DNA of 42,964 nt from Sporosarcina luteola (GTDB lineage Bacteria > Bacillota > Bacilli > Bacillales_A > Planococcaceae), in NCBI RefSeq assembly GCF_007991495.1, contig NZ_BJYL01000022.1:1-42964 (forward strand). Reading direction: 5' to 3'. Below the pieces are notes generated by a model, which was not told the origin of the DNA, did not search any database, and worked only from the letters and a program-made list of their open reading frames with translations. Below, piece by piece: positions 15,674 to 22,332 of the stretch. The translations under genes and the position numbers were made by a program. Numbering within the stretch: the first letter of the stretch is position 1; the number at the start of each line of letters is the position of its first letter.

Positions 15674-16650
15674 TGCGCATCCCCCCCGACTAGTTGTACA
15701 TAGACGTCCTCAAGTGTCGGTTGCATGATGGCTAAATCTGAGATGCTCATCTCGTCCACGAGCTTATAGATCTCGGGGATGACGGCTTGCGGCATTTCGG
15801 TTTGCAGACGGACAGTCGTCATGATCTCATCCTGTTCGTGCTTCACATGACGAACATGCGGCAGCCGGGACAATTCTTCGATCATGCTTGCACTCACGTC
15901 AGTCAGCTTGCATTCGATGATTGACACACCAGCTGTTTGCCGTTTCATATTTTCCGGCGTATCCACCGTAATCAGTTCCCCTTTGTCAATAAACGCAATC
16001 CGATCGCACAGCTCATCCGCCTCATACATATAGTGGGTCGTCAGTAAAATGGTCGTCCCTTGTTCATTTAATTTCAATAAAATATCACGCAGCTTCCTCG
16101 CGCTGACAGGATCAAGTCCGATCGAAGGTTCATCAAGGAATAGGATATAAGGTCGATTGATAAGCCCTCTCGCAATTTGCAGCCGCTGCTTCATCCCTTT
16201 GGAGAAAGTCTCAACACGTTGATGGGCTACATCCGCAAGTCCAACAAGCTCAAGTAATTCCAAAATGCGATTCTTTTGTTCCTGCCGAGGGACTTTATAC
16301 AAATCTGCAAAGTAAGCAAGATTATCATAGGCAGACAAACGCCAATATAAATTCCGCTCCCCGCCAAGAATGAAATTGATATGGGGACGCACTTTCATAT
16401 GCTGCGTGACAGGGTCCATCCCGAGTATTGAAATCGTCCCTGAATCAGGGATGAGCATTGTCGTCAACAACTTGATCATCGTCGTCTTCCCCGCCCCGTT
16501 CGGACCAAGCAACCCGAAGATCTCCCCTTTGTGAATTGAGAATGAAATACCTTTTAACGCCTCAACTTCCTTCTTCGTCTTTTTGAACATGCCCACCTCT
16601 GTTTTATACACCCTCTTTACGTTAGAGACCGTGATGACAGTTTCACTCAT
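15670..16650 (-). CDS. ABC-2 exporter ATP-binding protein (DrrA-like)
   Basis: A 326-residue ATPase. Walker A is GLLGPNGAGKTTMIKLL, the signature is ETFSKGMKQRLQIARGL, Walker B is YILFLDEPSIGLD, and the switch histidine is in LLTTHYM. The last 100 residues form the C-terminal domain found in DrrA/NatA-type exporters. AGGGAGGT precedes the ATG. It leads the three-gene operon ATPase-permease-permease. A dyad just upstream (16668-16683) probably binds the ArsR-type regulator encoded immediately before it, making a drug- or stress-inducible export module. Confidence 0.9.
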   Translation of the reverse strand: MSETVITVSNVKRVYKTEVGMFKKTKKEVEALKGISFSIHKGEIFGLLGPNGAGKTTMIKLLTTMLIPDSGTISILGMDPVTQHMKVRPHINFILGGERNLYWRLSAYDNLAYFADLYKVPRQEQKNRILELLELVGLADVAHQRVETFSKGMKQRLQIARGLINRPYILFLDEPSIGLDPVSARKLRDILLKLNEQGTTILLTTHYMYEADELCDRIAFIDKGELITVDTPENMKRQTAGVSIIECKLTDVSASMIEELSRLPHVRHVKHEQDEIMTTVRLQTEMPQAVIPEIYKLVDEMSISDLAIMQPTLEDVYVQLVGGDAQ

Positions 16651-16667
16651 GCAAATACCTCCCTATG

Positions 16668-16724
16668 TTAGATAACTATCTTATTAGATGATTGTATTAT
16701 ATAGAAACTATTTGTCAATGAAAA
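16668..16724 (-). promoter_or_regulatory. promoter and candidate operator of the ABC-2 operon
   Basis: On the minus strand TATAAT (16696-16701) has a TTTTCA -35 element (16719-16724) at 17 bp. Downstream of it lies the dyad AGATA-GT-TATCT (core of 16668-16683, one mismatch in the 7-bp arms), between the -10 box and the ribosome binding site, a typical place for a repressor. The ArsR-type protein encoded upstream is the natural candidate to bind. Confidence 0.5.
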
Positions 16725-16725
16725 T

Positions 16726-16752
16726 AAAAAAACGCAGCCTCTAGGCCACGCT
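16726..16752 (-). terminator. terminator of the ArsR-type regulator gene
   Basis: On the minus strand CGTGGCC pairs with GGCTGCG (two G-T pairs) around a short loop, followed by TTTTTTTATTTT. It separates the regulator from the ABC-2 operon, whose promoter overlaps the T-run. Confidence 0.65.
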
Positions 16753-16771
16753 CTTCTTATAACGCCAAATA

Positions 16772-17803
16772 CTATCTTCCTAAAAACGTCCTAACATCTG
16801 TCATTAACTGGTCAACCTTCTCTTTGTCGCATGTGAAATATTTAATGTTGCCGACCTTCTCTTCCTGCACCAAATCTGCTTTTTTCAATAGTTCAAGATG
16901 ATGGGAAACTGTGGCGGTTGTAATCCCTAAGTACTCAGCAATTTTTGCTCCGTATTCCCGCTGACCTGATAGTAAACGCAATATGCGCAAACGATTCCCA
17001 TCAGCCAATACTTTCAACTTCGATTCAAGCTGTTTGCTCGTGTCCATGACATCCGATAGTGGTACAGCACACCCGTAGATGATGATGCAAACCTCTTGAT
17101 TGAAGAGCCGGATCCTTCCAGGCGAGCTATAAAATGTTGGGATGAAATAAAACATTTTGTACTGGCTCGTCCGCCTGAACGACTTACCCATTACGTATTG
17201 AGCAAGCGCAAGAGGCTCCATGGAAATGGACTGTACTTCCTTCTTCGCCTTTTCTGCAATCTCCTTTTTTTCATCCAACGCTCGCTGGAAGATTTTCGAT
17301 GAATTGATTTCAAGAAGAAGGGATGAAAATCGGTGTCGATATTCTTTGATATTCATAAAGAATTCAATGATCGCCTCCCGCTTTTCATCCGTATCCCAGA
17401 GGATTGTCTCCTCAAAAGTTGTCAAAGAAGAAGGAGAATCTAGCAATACTTCGACCTGCGACAACGGAATATACTCGGAAAAGAAATCGTATACATACGC
17501 AGAGTCGCTTAGTCGATCTACCGCATCCACAAATTCCCGTACATCATAGAAATAAGGGCATGGCAACAGAAAATTGAGCAAAGGAGAAAACCCTAAACCG
17601 AGCGTTTTTGGCCACGTTGCAATGAATTCCTTCGCCTCACCTGATAACTCCGTCATCACTTTTTCTCCGTCGACTTCTGCAAATTCATTCTTCTTCGCAT
17701 CCATTAAAGCTGCCATCAGAGACAGCGCCTCGACAACCGGAGAATGCAAATGTTCAACTACCTCCACATGATTCCTTTGCACTTCTTCCTTCTCAAATGC
17801 CAC
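16772..17803 (-). CDS. ArsR-type winged-helix regulator with long N-terminal domain
   Basis: A 343-residue regulator. The C-terminal 80 residues are an ArsR winged helix (KVLADGNRLRILRLLSGQRE, then GAKIAEYLGITTATVSHHLELLKKA). The N-terminal 255 residues are an uncharacterised helical domain with no cysteine cluster of the metal-sensing type. The same layout and similar length occur in the protein at 6542-7582, which controls an MFS gene, so the two are probably paralogues. The start is GTG at 17803 behind GAGAGGACC. Likely repressor of the ABC-2 exporter that follows on the same strand. Confidence 0.85.
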   Translation of the reverse strand: MAFEKEEVQRNHVEVVEHLHSPVVEALSLMAALMDAKKNEFAEVDGEKVMTELSGEAKEFIATWPKTLGLGFSPLLNFLLPCPYFYDVREFVDAVDRLSDSAYVYDFFSEYIPLSQVEVLLDSPSSLTTFEETILWDTDEKREAIIEFFMNIKEYRHRFSSLLLEINSSKIFQRALDEKKEIAEKAKKEVQSISMEPLALAQYVMGKSFRRTSQYKMFYFIPTFYSSPGRIRLFNQEVCIIIYGCAVPLSDVMDTSKQLESKLKVLADGNRLRILRLLSGQREYGAKIAEYLGITTATVSHHLELLKKADLVQEEKVGNIKYFTCDKEKVDQLMTDVRTFLGR

Positions 17804-17928
17804 GGTAGGTCCTCTCCCTTCTTAAGAAAAGCCGTATTCCTCACTGCTGCTTATCAATCTATTATAACAGGACAAGGAATAGCGAGCGAATTGGCCATGT
17901 TCGTCACGGCTACCCCACCCGACAAACA

Positions 17929-18054
17929 GTTTATCACTGACTCTCAGGAGTTTACCACCGAGTTTGGCCACTTTACCACCGATGCTCAACCGTTTACCAC
18001 CGTTGCTTGACACTTTACCACCGTTGCTCGACACTTTACCACCGATTCTTCATA
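17929..18054 (+). repeat. 21-bp tandem repeat array D (6 units, different core)
   Basis: Units start at 17929, 17950, 17971, 17992, 18013 and 18034, exactly 21 bp apart. The core is (C/G)TTTACCACCG (GTTTATCACTG in the first, diverged unit). The rest is variable, with GTTGCT(T/C)GACA shared by two units. The period and the CTTT-type start match arrays A, B and C although the rest of the core differs. The array ends 36 bp before the -35 box of the ECF sigma-factor promoter. Confidence 0.88.
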
Positions 18055-18090
18055 TTTCTTCAACATACATTTCAATAAAAGTCCTCAACA

Positions 18091-18119
18091 TGAAATTTTC
18101 TCGGATTCAAACCCGTTAT
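18091..18119 (+). promoter_or_regulatory. candidate ECF-type autoregulatory promoter
   Basis: TGAAAT (18091-18096), 17 bp, then CGTTAT (18114-18119). This resembles ECF promoters of Bacillus (TGAAAC / CGTATA class), and its position upstream of an ECF sigma-factor gene suggests autoregulation. The AT-rich stretch after the -35 box is also typical. Confidence 0.5.
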
Positions 18120-18170
18120 ACTGAATGAAACACAAAAAGACATGCGCATGTCCGTTTCAAGGAGGTCACT

Positions 18171-18737
18171 ATGGAAGAGGAACAGTTTTGGATACAACAA
18201 GTACTCGCAGGCGACAAACAAGCCTATGCATATATTATTAATAAATATAAAAACCAACTGTACGCGACCATTTTTCGGATGACGAAAAATCCACAAGATG
18301 CACAAGACCTCGTCCAAGAAGCGTTTATTAAAATATACCGCAACCTCGATAAATATGATGCAAGCGGCTCATTTTCCGGTTGGCTTTACCGGGTCGCCAT
18401 CAATCATTGCATGGATGAGTTCAGAAAAAAGCGGTATTCCTTGACGCAGATCGAAGTTGATGAAGAGAAGGTCGTCAACCCGAATCATCCTGAAATCGTC
18501 TTTTTGAAAAAAGAGAAAAGCCGACAGTTGGAACGGCTCGTTTCCACCTTGCCGGAAGACGAGCGTCTGATCATTCTGCTTCGGTATGTGAATGAAATTA
18601 GTTACGAGGAAATCGGTGAACTCATGGATATCCCGTTATCAACGGTGCGCAATAAGCTCCACCGCGCGAAGAAGAAGATGAGGGAAACCGTTAAACGTGA
18701 AGGAGGATATTTTTATGAATTGTCCAATGGCGGATAA
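18171..18737 (+). CDS. ECF RNA polymerase sigma factor
   Basis: A 188-residue sigma-70 family ECF factor. Region 2 covers about residues 20-90 (DAQDLVQEAFIKIYRNLDKY, then FSGWLYRVAINHCMDEFRK), and region 4 about 125-175 (LPEDERLIILLRYVNEISYE, then IGELMDIPLSTVRNKLHRAK as the helix-turn-helix). It directs transcription of a small regulon, probably for envelope stress, in response to loss of its membrane anti-sigma factor. AAGGAGGT precedes the ATG. The 3' end overlaps the anti-sigma gene by 23 bases, so both are made together. It is distinct from the SigW orthologue at 38523; the closest B. subtilis relatives by eye are SigV/SigX-like, but I do not assign one. Confidence 0.9.
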   Translation: MEEEQFWIQQVLAGDKQAYAYIINKYKNQLYATIFRMTKNPQDAQDLVQEAFIKIYRNLDKYDASGSFSGWLYRVAINHCMDEFRKKRYSLTQIEVDEEKVVNPNHPEIVFLKKEKSRQLERLVSTLPEDERLIILLRYVNEISYEEIGELMDIPLSTVRNKLHRAKKKMRETVKREGGYFYELSNGG

Positions 18738-20286
18738 GTTATCACAATACGTCGACCAACTTCTTTCCGAACAGGAGCAGCAAATTATAGAAGATCATAT
18801 AAAATCATGCCCGTCATGTGAGGAAGTTGTTCATGCATTTCGAAAGGAACAGCAGTTTATTAAAGAAACACTGCAAATCCCTACGTTGCCTGACAACTTC
18901 AATGATCTGGTCCTCGATCAGTTGGAGCCTTACGGAAAAACAAAAAAGCGTAGATGGACAGCTGTCTGGCAGCGCGTTATGCTTACCGCGGCAGGTGTCG
19001 TATTGGCACTTGGCATCGGAGCGGCCGTCAACCCTGCGTTCGCACAATTTATCGGCGGACTTTTCTCGACAGACCAAGTCGATGATGGATTGAAGATGGC
19101 TGCGGAGGCGGGGCTTACCGAACGAGTTAATTTGCAAGTCGAGGATAACGGTCTGACATTCATCGTGGAAGATGTCATTGCGGACTCTTCAAGAGTTTCG
19201 CTTTCTTATAAAGTGTTGAATAAAAACGGATTACCACAAGATACTTATTTGAGCATGGCCGATTCTGAAAATGATATAACGGCTACCGACCAAAGCGGAA
19301 ACGTATTGGACAGCCTAGGAACAGGATGGCAATATGGAAGCGATTATGGAAACGTTGAATTCTCTTTACGCGATCAGGACAACGTAGAAAAAATGACAAT
19401 TCACTTCAACTTAGTAGAGCTTAATGGCGTAAGAGGAAGTTGGCAGTTGGAAGTTCCTGTTGATTTGCTAGAAACCCGAAAATTGTCGGATATAATCGAT
19501 TTGAAAGATGCAACTGTCACCAGTCATGGCGTACAAGTCAATTTAAAGAAACTGCAATCGTCACCTTCATCTACGGAACTATATTTTGAAACTGCACTTA
19601 CAAATGAAGAACTGAGGAGATCTGAAGAGGTAATGCGCCGGTTTGAAGAACAGTTCGGCAAGGAAAATATCGACTCGCTTGTCATCGGAAACACGGGAAT
19701 TGAATACCATATCGAAAATGCAGCCGGTGAAACAATTTATTCAACAGAACGTTCAACAGATTCCGGCATGTTACAGGGAACAGGTGAAGATATTGACAGC
19801 ATCGGTGGTACTTCGTGGATCCACTCATTCATTCCTAAAAAAGGGGATCAACTGACATTTGTATTGGATGGCGTTCATAAAATAGAACCTACAGACTTTT
19901 CGATTGCAATGAAACCAAAAGACATTCGAAAACATCCAGTGTCATTCGACTACAAAGGAATGCATTTAACTGTTAAAAGCGTGAAAAAGCCACTGTTCAG
20001 TACCACTCCTTCTGTAGTCATCAAATTAGAAGGTGGTATGGAATCCCTAGACGCAGACTTCGGCAACTGGATTGCTGTTGATGGAGAAGGAAATGCTTAT
20101 TCCGCAAATTTCAGCGGTTCCATCTTGGATAAAAAAGATGAAAACGGCCGCCATATCACATCTCTAGACTTGGAGTTGGAAGGTTTGAAAGAAGTGCCTG
20201 AAGAATTGACATTGCACCTCGTCACAATGAGTAACTATTACCCCGTTGAAGATCAATGGAGGATTCCGTTGACTCTTGGAAAATAA
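18715..20286 (+). CDS. membrane anti-sigma factor with DUF4179 domain
   Basis: A 523-residue partner of the sigma factor. The cytoplasmic N-terminus carries an anti-sigma zinc motif (HIKSCPSCEEVV, H-x3-C-x2-C), followed by one membrane helix at about residues 82-102 (MLTAAGVVLALGIGAAVNPA). A large extracellular part begins with a DUF4179-type domain and has several beta-rich segments. The ATG at 18715 follows GAAGGAGGAT; an in-frame ATG at 18697 lacks a site. The long external part is presumably the sensor whose cleavage or conformational change frees the sigma factor. A terminator at 20291-20325 ends the operon. Confidence 0.88.
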   Translation: MNCPMADKLSQYVDQLLSEQEQQIIEDHIKSCPSCEEVVHAFRKEQQFIKETLQIPTLPDNFNDLVLDQLEPYGKTKKRRWTAVWQRVMLTAAGVVLALGIGAAVNPAFAQFIGGLFSTDQVDDGLKMAAEAGLTERVNLQVEDNGLTFIVEDVIADSSRVSLSYKVLNKNGLPQDTYLSMADSENDITATDQSGNVLDSLGTGWQYGSDYGNVEFSLRDQDNVEKMTIHFNLVELNGVRGSWQLEVPVDLLETRKLSDIIDLKDATVTSHGVQVNLKKLQSSPSSTELYFETALTNEELRRSEEVMRRFEEQFGKENIDSLVIGNTGIEYHIENAAGETIYSTERSTDSGMLQGTGEDIDSIGGTSWIHSFIPKKGDQLTFVLDGVHKIEPTDFSIAMKPKDIRKHPVSFDYKGMHLTVKSVKKPLFSTTPSVVIKLEGGMESLDADFGNWIAVDGEGNAYSANFSGSILDKKDENGRHITSLDLELEGLKEVPEELTLHLVTMSNYYPVEDQWRIPLTLGK

Positions 20287-20290
20287 AAAG

Positions 20291-20325
20291 TATGGCTGCC
20301 TATGCACATCAGGCAGCCATTTTTC
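20291..20325 (+). terminator. terminator of the sigma/anti-sigma operon
   Basis: ATGGCTGCC pairs with GGCAGCCAT across a 10-12 base loop, followed by TTTTCG. It starts 5 bases after the anti-sigma stop codon. Confidence 0.85.
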
Positions 20326-20393
20326 GTAGTGAATCATATTACCCTTTAACGGAACGTTTCTACAAAATCACTAGAAACTTGCCCTTATCTCGC

Positions 20394-21623
20394 TTACTGC
20401 CAATTTCCACTCAGCCAAAGACCGCTAATTCTTTCATTCTCATCATATTCGACGCGAAGTTGTTTATCGCCGATCAAGTAATTGAACCAATAATAATCAA
20501 CCATCATAGTTCCGTCGTCATCCTCGGGGCCATAACTGCTCTCCGGTTCACCAAACAAATCTTTTATCGATTCCAAATCATTCGTCAAGGACGCGCCGCT
20601 TAGCGTGATGAAAGACACTCCCCTTGTCCCGCCTTCATTATAAAAATAAGTGAATGGACCGGGGATTGAATAATATCGTCCTCCCTCGTAATAATCATGG
20701 TCCTTATATGTTGGCGACACAGCGAGCACAGAATCGATCGATTGGTCAAGGCGGACTCCCACTTCAACCAATTTCCCTTCTTTGATATGGTCAAGGATTG
20801 TTTCCGTAATTGTCAACTCAGGAAATAACACATAATCATCATTGTTTTCGTGCCAATCTTTAGTAATCCTTTCTCCAGTTTCCCAGCCGTAATAAACATC
20901 ATCTGTATATTGTTTTTCATGGTAGGTTTCGAACTTGCCAGCTGTCTCATCCCATTTCCATGTCGTATAATACCAACCGATACCACCTTCGTCCGATTCA
21001 AAGTTGTTATATGCATATGTTTGAAGAAAATCATCTTTCAATAATTTCATCTGATAATGTGAAACAGTAATGGCGTCATTGTCATCAAAAAGCACTTTTT
21101 CCAGTTTTCCATTTCGATAGTGCCACATTGTCAATGTATTGATGTTGGATGCTTCAGGCTGAACCCAGGCAATCAATTTCCCGTCTTTGAAATCATATGG
21201 GTCTGAAAATGCTCGGTCTAGATTCAGATAAACATCCTTCATCCTTGTTTGAAGATATCCATTCTTTTCACCTTTGGGTACTACGTATAACGCAACATCG
21301 CCATTATACTGCCGCTCCCCTTGTGAACCTATCGCATAATCACCGTCAAATTCTTCAATGCTACCCATTTCGTTCAGTAAAAATATCGCCGTCCCTTCAT
21401 CGACGCCCCATTTGTATAAAGCTTTTTCATTTATCTCTTCAAGAGTTTTCATTTCTTTAGTAGAATTCATTTTGCGATCTACCTGTGGTGATCCGTCACC
21501 TCCAGATTGCTCCTCTTTTTCACTCAGTGGTGGACTTTCAGCAAGATTTCCATCACCTTCACTTTGACAAGCAGATAACAAAAACAATGAAACAAGCAAT
21601 ACTAAAACTTGATTTTTCTTCAT
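20394..21623 (-). CDS. putative lipoprotein
   Basis: A 409-residue protein with a lipoprotein signal (KKNQVLVLLVSLFLLSACQS; the lipid-modified Cys is at about residue 19), followed by a low-complexity Ser/Gly/Glu linker to about residue 50. The mature part has several beta-rich segments with aromatic motifs (GWYYTTWKWDE, YYWFNYLIGDKQLRVEYDE). The last 80 residues resemble the DUF4309/YjgB type fold (SIKDLFGEPESSYG ... RVEYDENERISGLW), a weak assignment. The ATG at 21623 follows GGGGTGG; an earlier frame start lacks a signal sequence. It is convergent with the anti-sigma gene. Function unknown, attached to the outer face of the membrane. Confidence 0.8.
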   Translation of the reverse strand: MKKNQVLVLLVSLFLLSACQSEGDGNLAESPPLSEKEEQSGGDGSPQVDRKMNSTKEMKTLEEINEKALYKWGVDEGTAIFLLNEMGSIEEFDGDYAIGSQGERQYNGDVALYVVPKGEKNGYLQTRMKDVYLNLDRAFSDPYDFKDGKLIAWVQPEASNINTLTMWHYRNGKLEKVLFDDNDAITVSHYQMKLLKDDFLQTYAYNNFESDEGGIGWYYTTWKWDETAGKFETYHEKQYTDDVYYGWETGERITKDWHENNDDYVLFPELTITETILDHIKEGKLVEVGVRLDQSIDSVLAVSPTYKDHDYYEGGRYYSIPGPFTYFYNEGGTRGVSFITLSGASLTNDLESIKDLFGEPESSYGPEDDDGTMMVDYYWFNYLIGDKQLRVEYDENERISGLWLSGNWQ

Positions 21624-21825
21624 ACCATTTCCACCCCATAGTATCATTTCTTTCAATCGTACCATCGGCTGAGGATTCGGGCTATTTTTGAACAGATGAA
21701 ACTACGTATAGCAAGTTTATTGAATAAGCGCAGTCCAATTTCGTCACAAAGTTGTGATAATTAATCAATCCCTTTTATATCATGCCTGGAGCCTTACCGA
21801 CAAAGCTTCCTATAAATCTTATCTA

Positions 21826-21881
21826 TTGACTGACATTAGTAGTCCCCCTAAACTATGTATATTAGTTGAGGGGGTCTACTA
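21826..21881 (+). promoter_or_regulatory. promoter with large dyad operator of the MarR gene
   Basis: TTGACT (21826-21831), 17 bp, then TAAACT (21849-21854). Superimposed is a 19-bp inverted repeat (21837-21855 and 21863-21881, 17 of 19 positions matching, 7-base centre) with TAGTAG and CCCCCT in the left arm. The right arm contains the GAGGGGG ribosome binding site. A MarR dimer binding here would cover the promoter and block its own synthesis. Confidence 0.6.
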
Positions 21882-21883
21882 TA

Positions 21884-22330
21884 TTGAGAGAGAAATTGGA
21901 GGAAGCGATCGAACTATTTCAGGAAGTGTTGATTTACGGATCGGAGCATGTTGTAAAGTCGGTCAAAGTCGATGTGTGGAATGAATATTCACCTGAGCAG
22001 ATCCAAGTGTTGAAGATCCTTTCGACGCAAGGTCCGTTATCGAATGGGAAATTGGCTGGAATACAAGGCGTGCATAAGAGCGCTATTTCGACCCGATTGA
22101 AAAAGCTGGAGGAAAAAGGACTTGTCTCCTCCGAAAAAGATCCACATGACCAACGCGCGAAAGTTGTACAGTTGACCACTTTAGGAGAAGTAGTTCTTAG
22201 AAAGTCCGACGAAGCCGTTTACGAAAGCATTGAGAGGCTATTCGTCGGAAAAGTACAGGAACACGAGATTGATACGTTCGTTAACACATTTCGTAAGTTG
22301 AAAGATATTTTACATATGAAAGGAATGTAA
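21884..22330 (+). CDS. MarR-family transcriptional regulator
   Basis: A 148-residue MarR protein. The winged helix covers about residues 45-105 (EQIQVLKILSTQGPLSNGKL, then VHKSAISTRLKKLEEKGLV as the recognition region, and the wing DPHDQRAKVVQLT), with helical ends for dimerisation. The TTG at 21884 is chosen because GAGGGGGT lies 8 bases before it; a TTG at 21866 is the alternative. It is two bases from the MMPL transporter gene, the same pairing as ydgG-ydgH in Bacillus subtilis. It probably represses this operon through the dyad at 21837-21881. Confidence 0.88.
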   Translation: MREKLEEAIELFQEVLIYGSEHVVKSVKVDVWNEYSPEQIQVLKILSTQGPLSNGKLAGIQGVHKSAISTRLKKLEEKGLVSSEKDPHDQRAKVVQLTTLGEVVLRKSDEAVYESIERLFVGKVQEHEIDTFVNTFRKLKDILHMKGM

Positions 22331-22332
22331 GT

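Larger units (their letters stand above)
17804..18170. other. intergenic region with repeat array and ECF promoter
   Basis: A 367-base gap between divergent genes. It holds array D (17929-18054) and the ECF-type promoter of the sigma-factor gene (18091-18119). The open frames across it are products of the 21-bp period and of chance; I see no gene. Confidence 0.75.
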
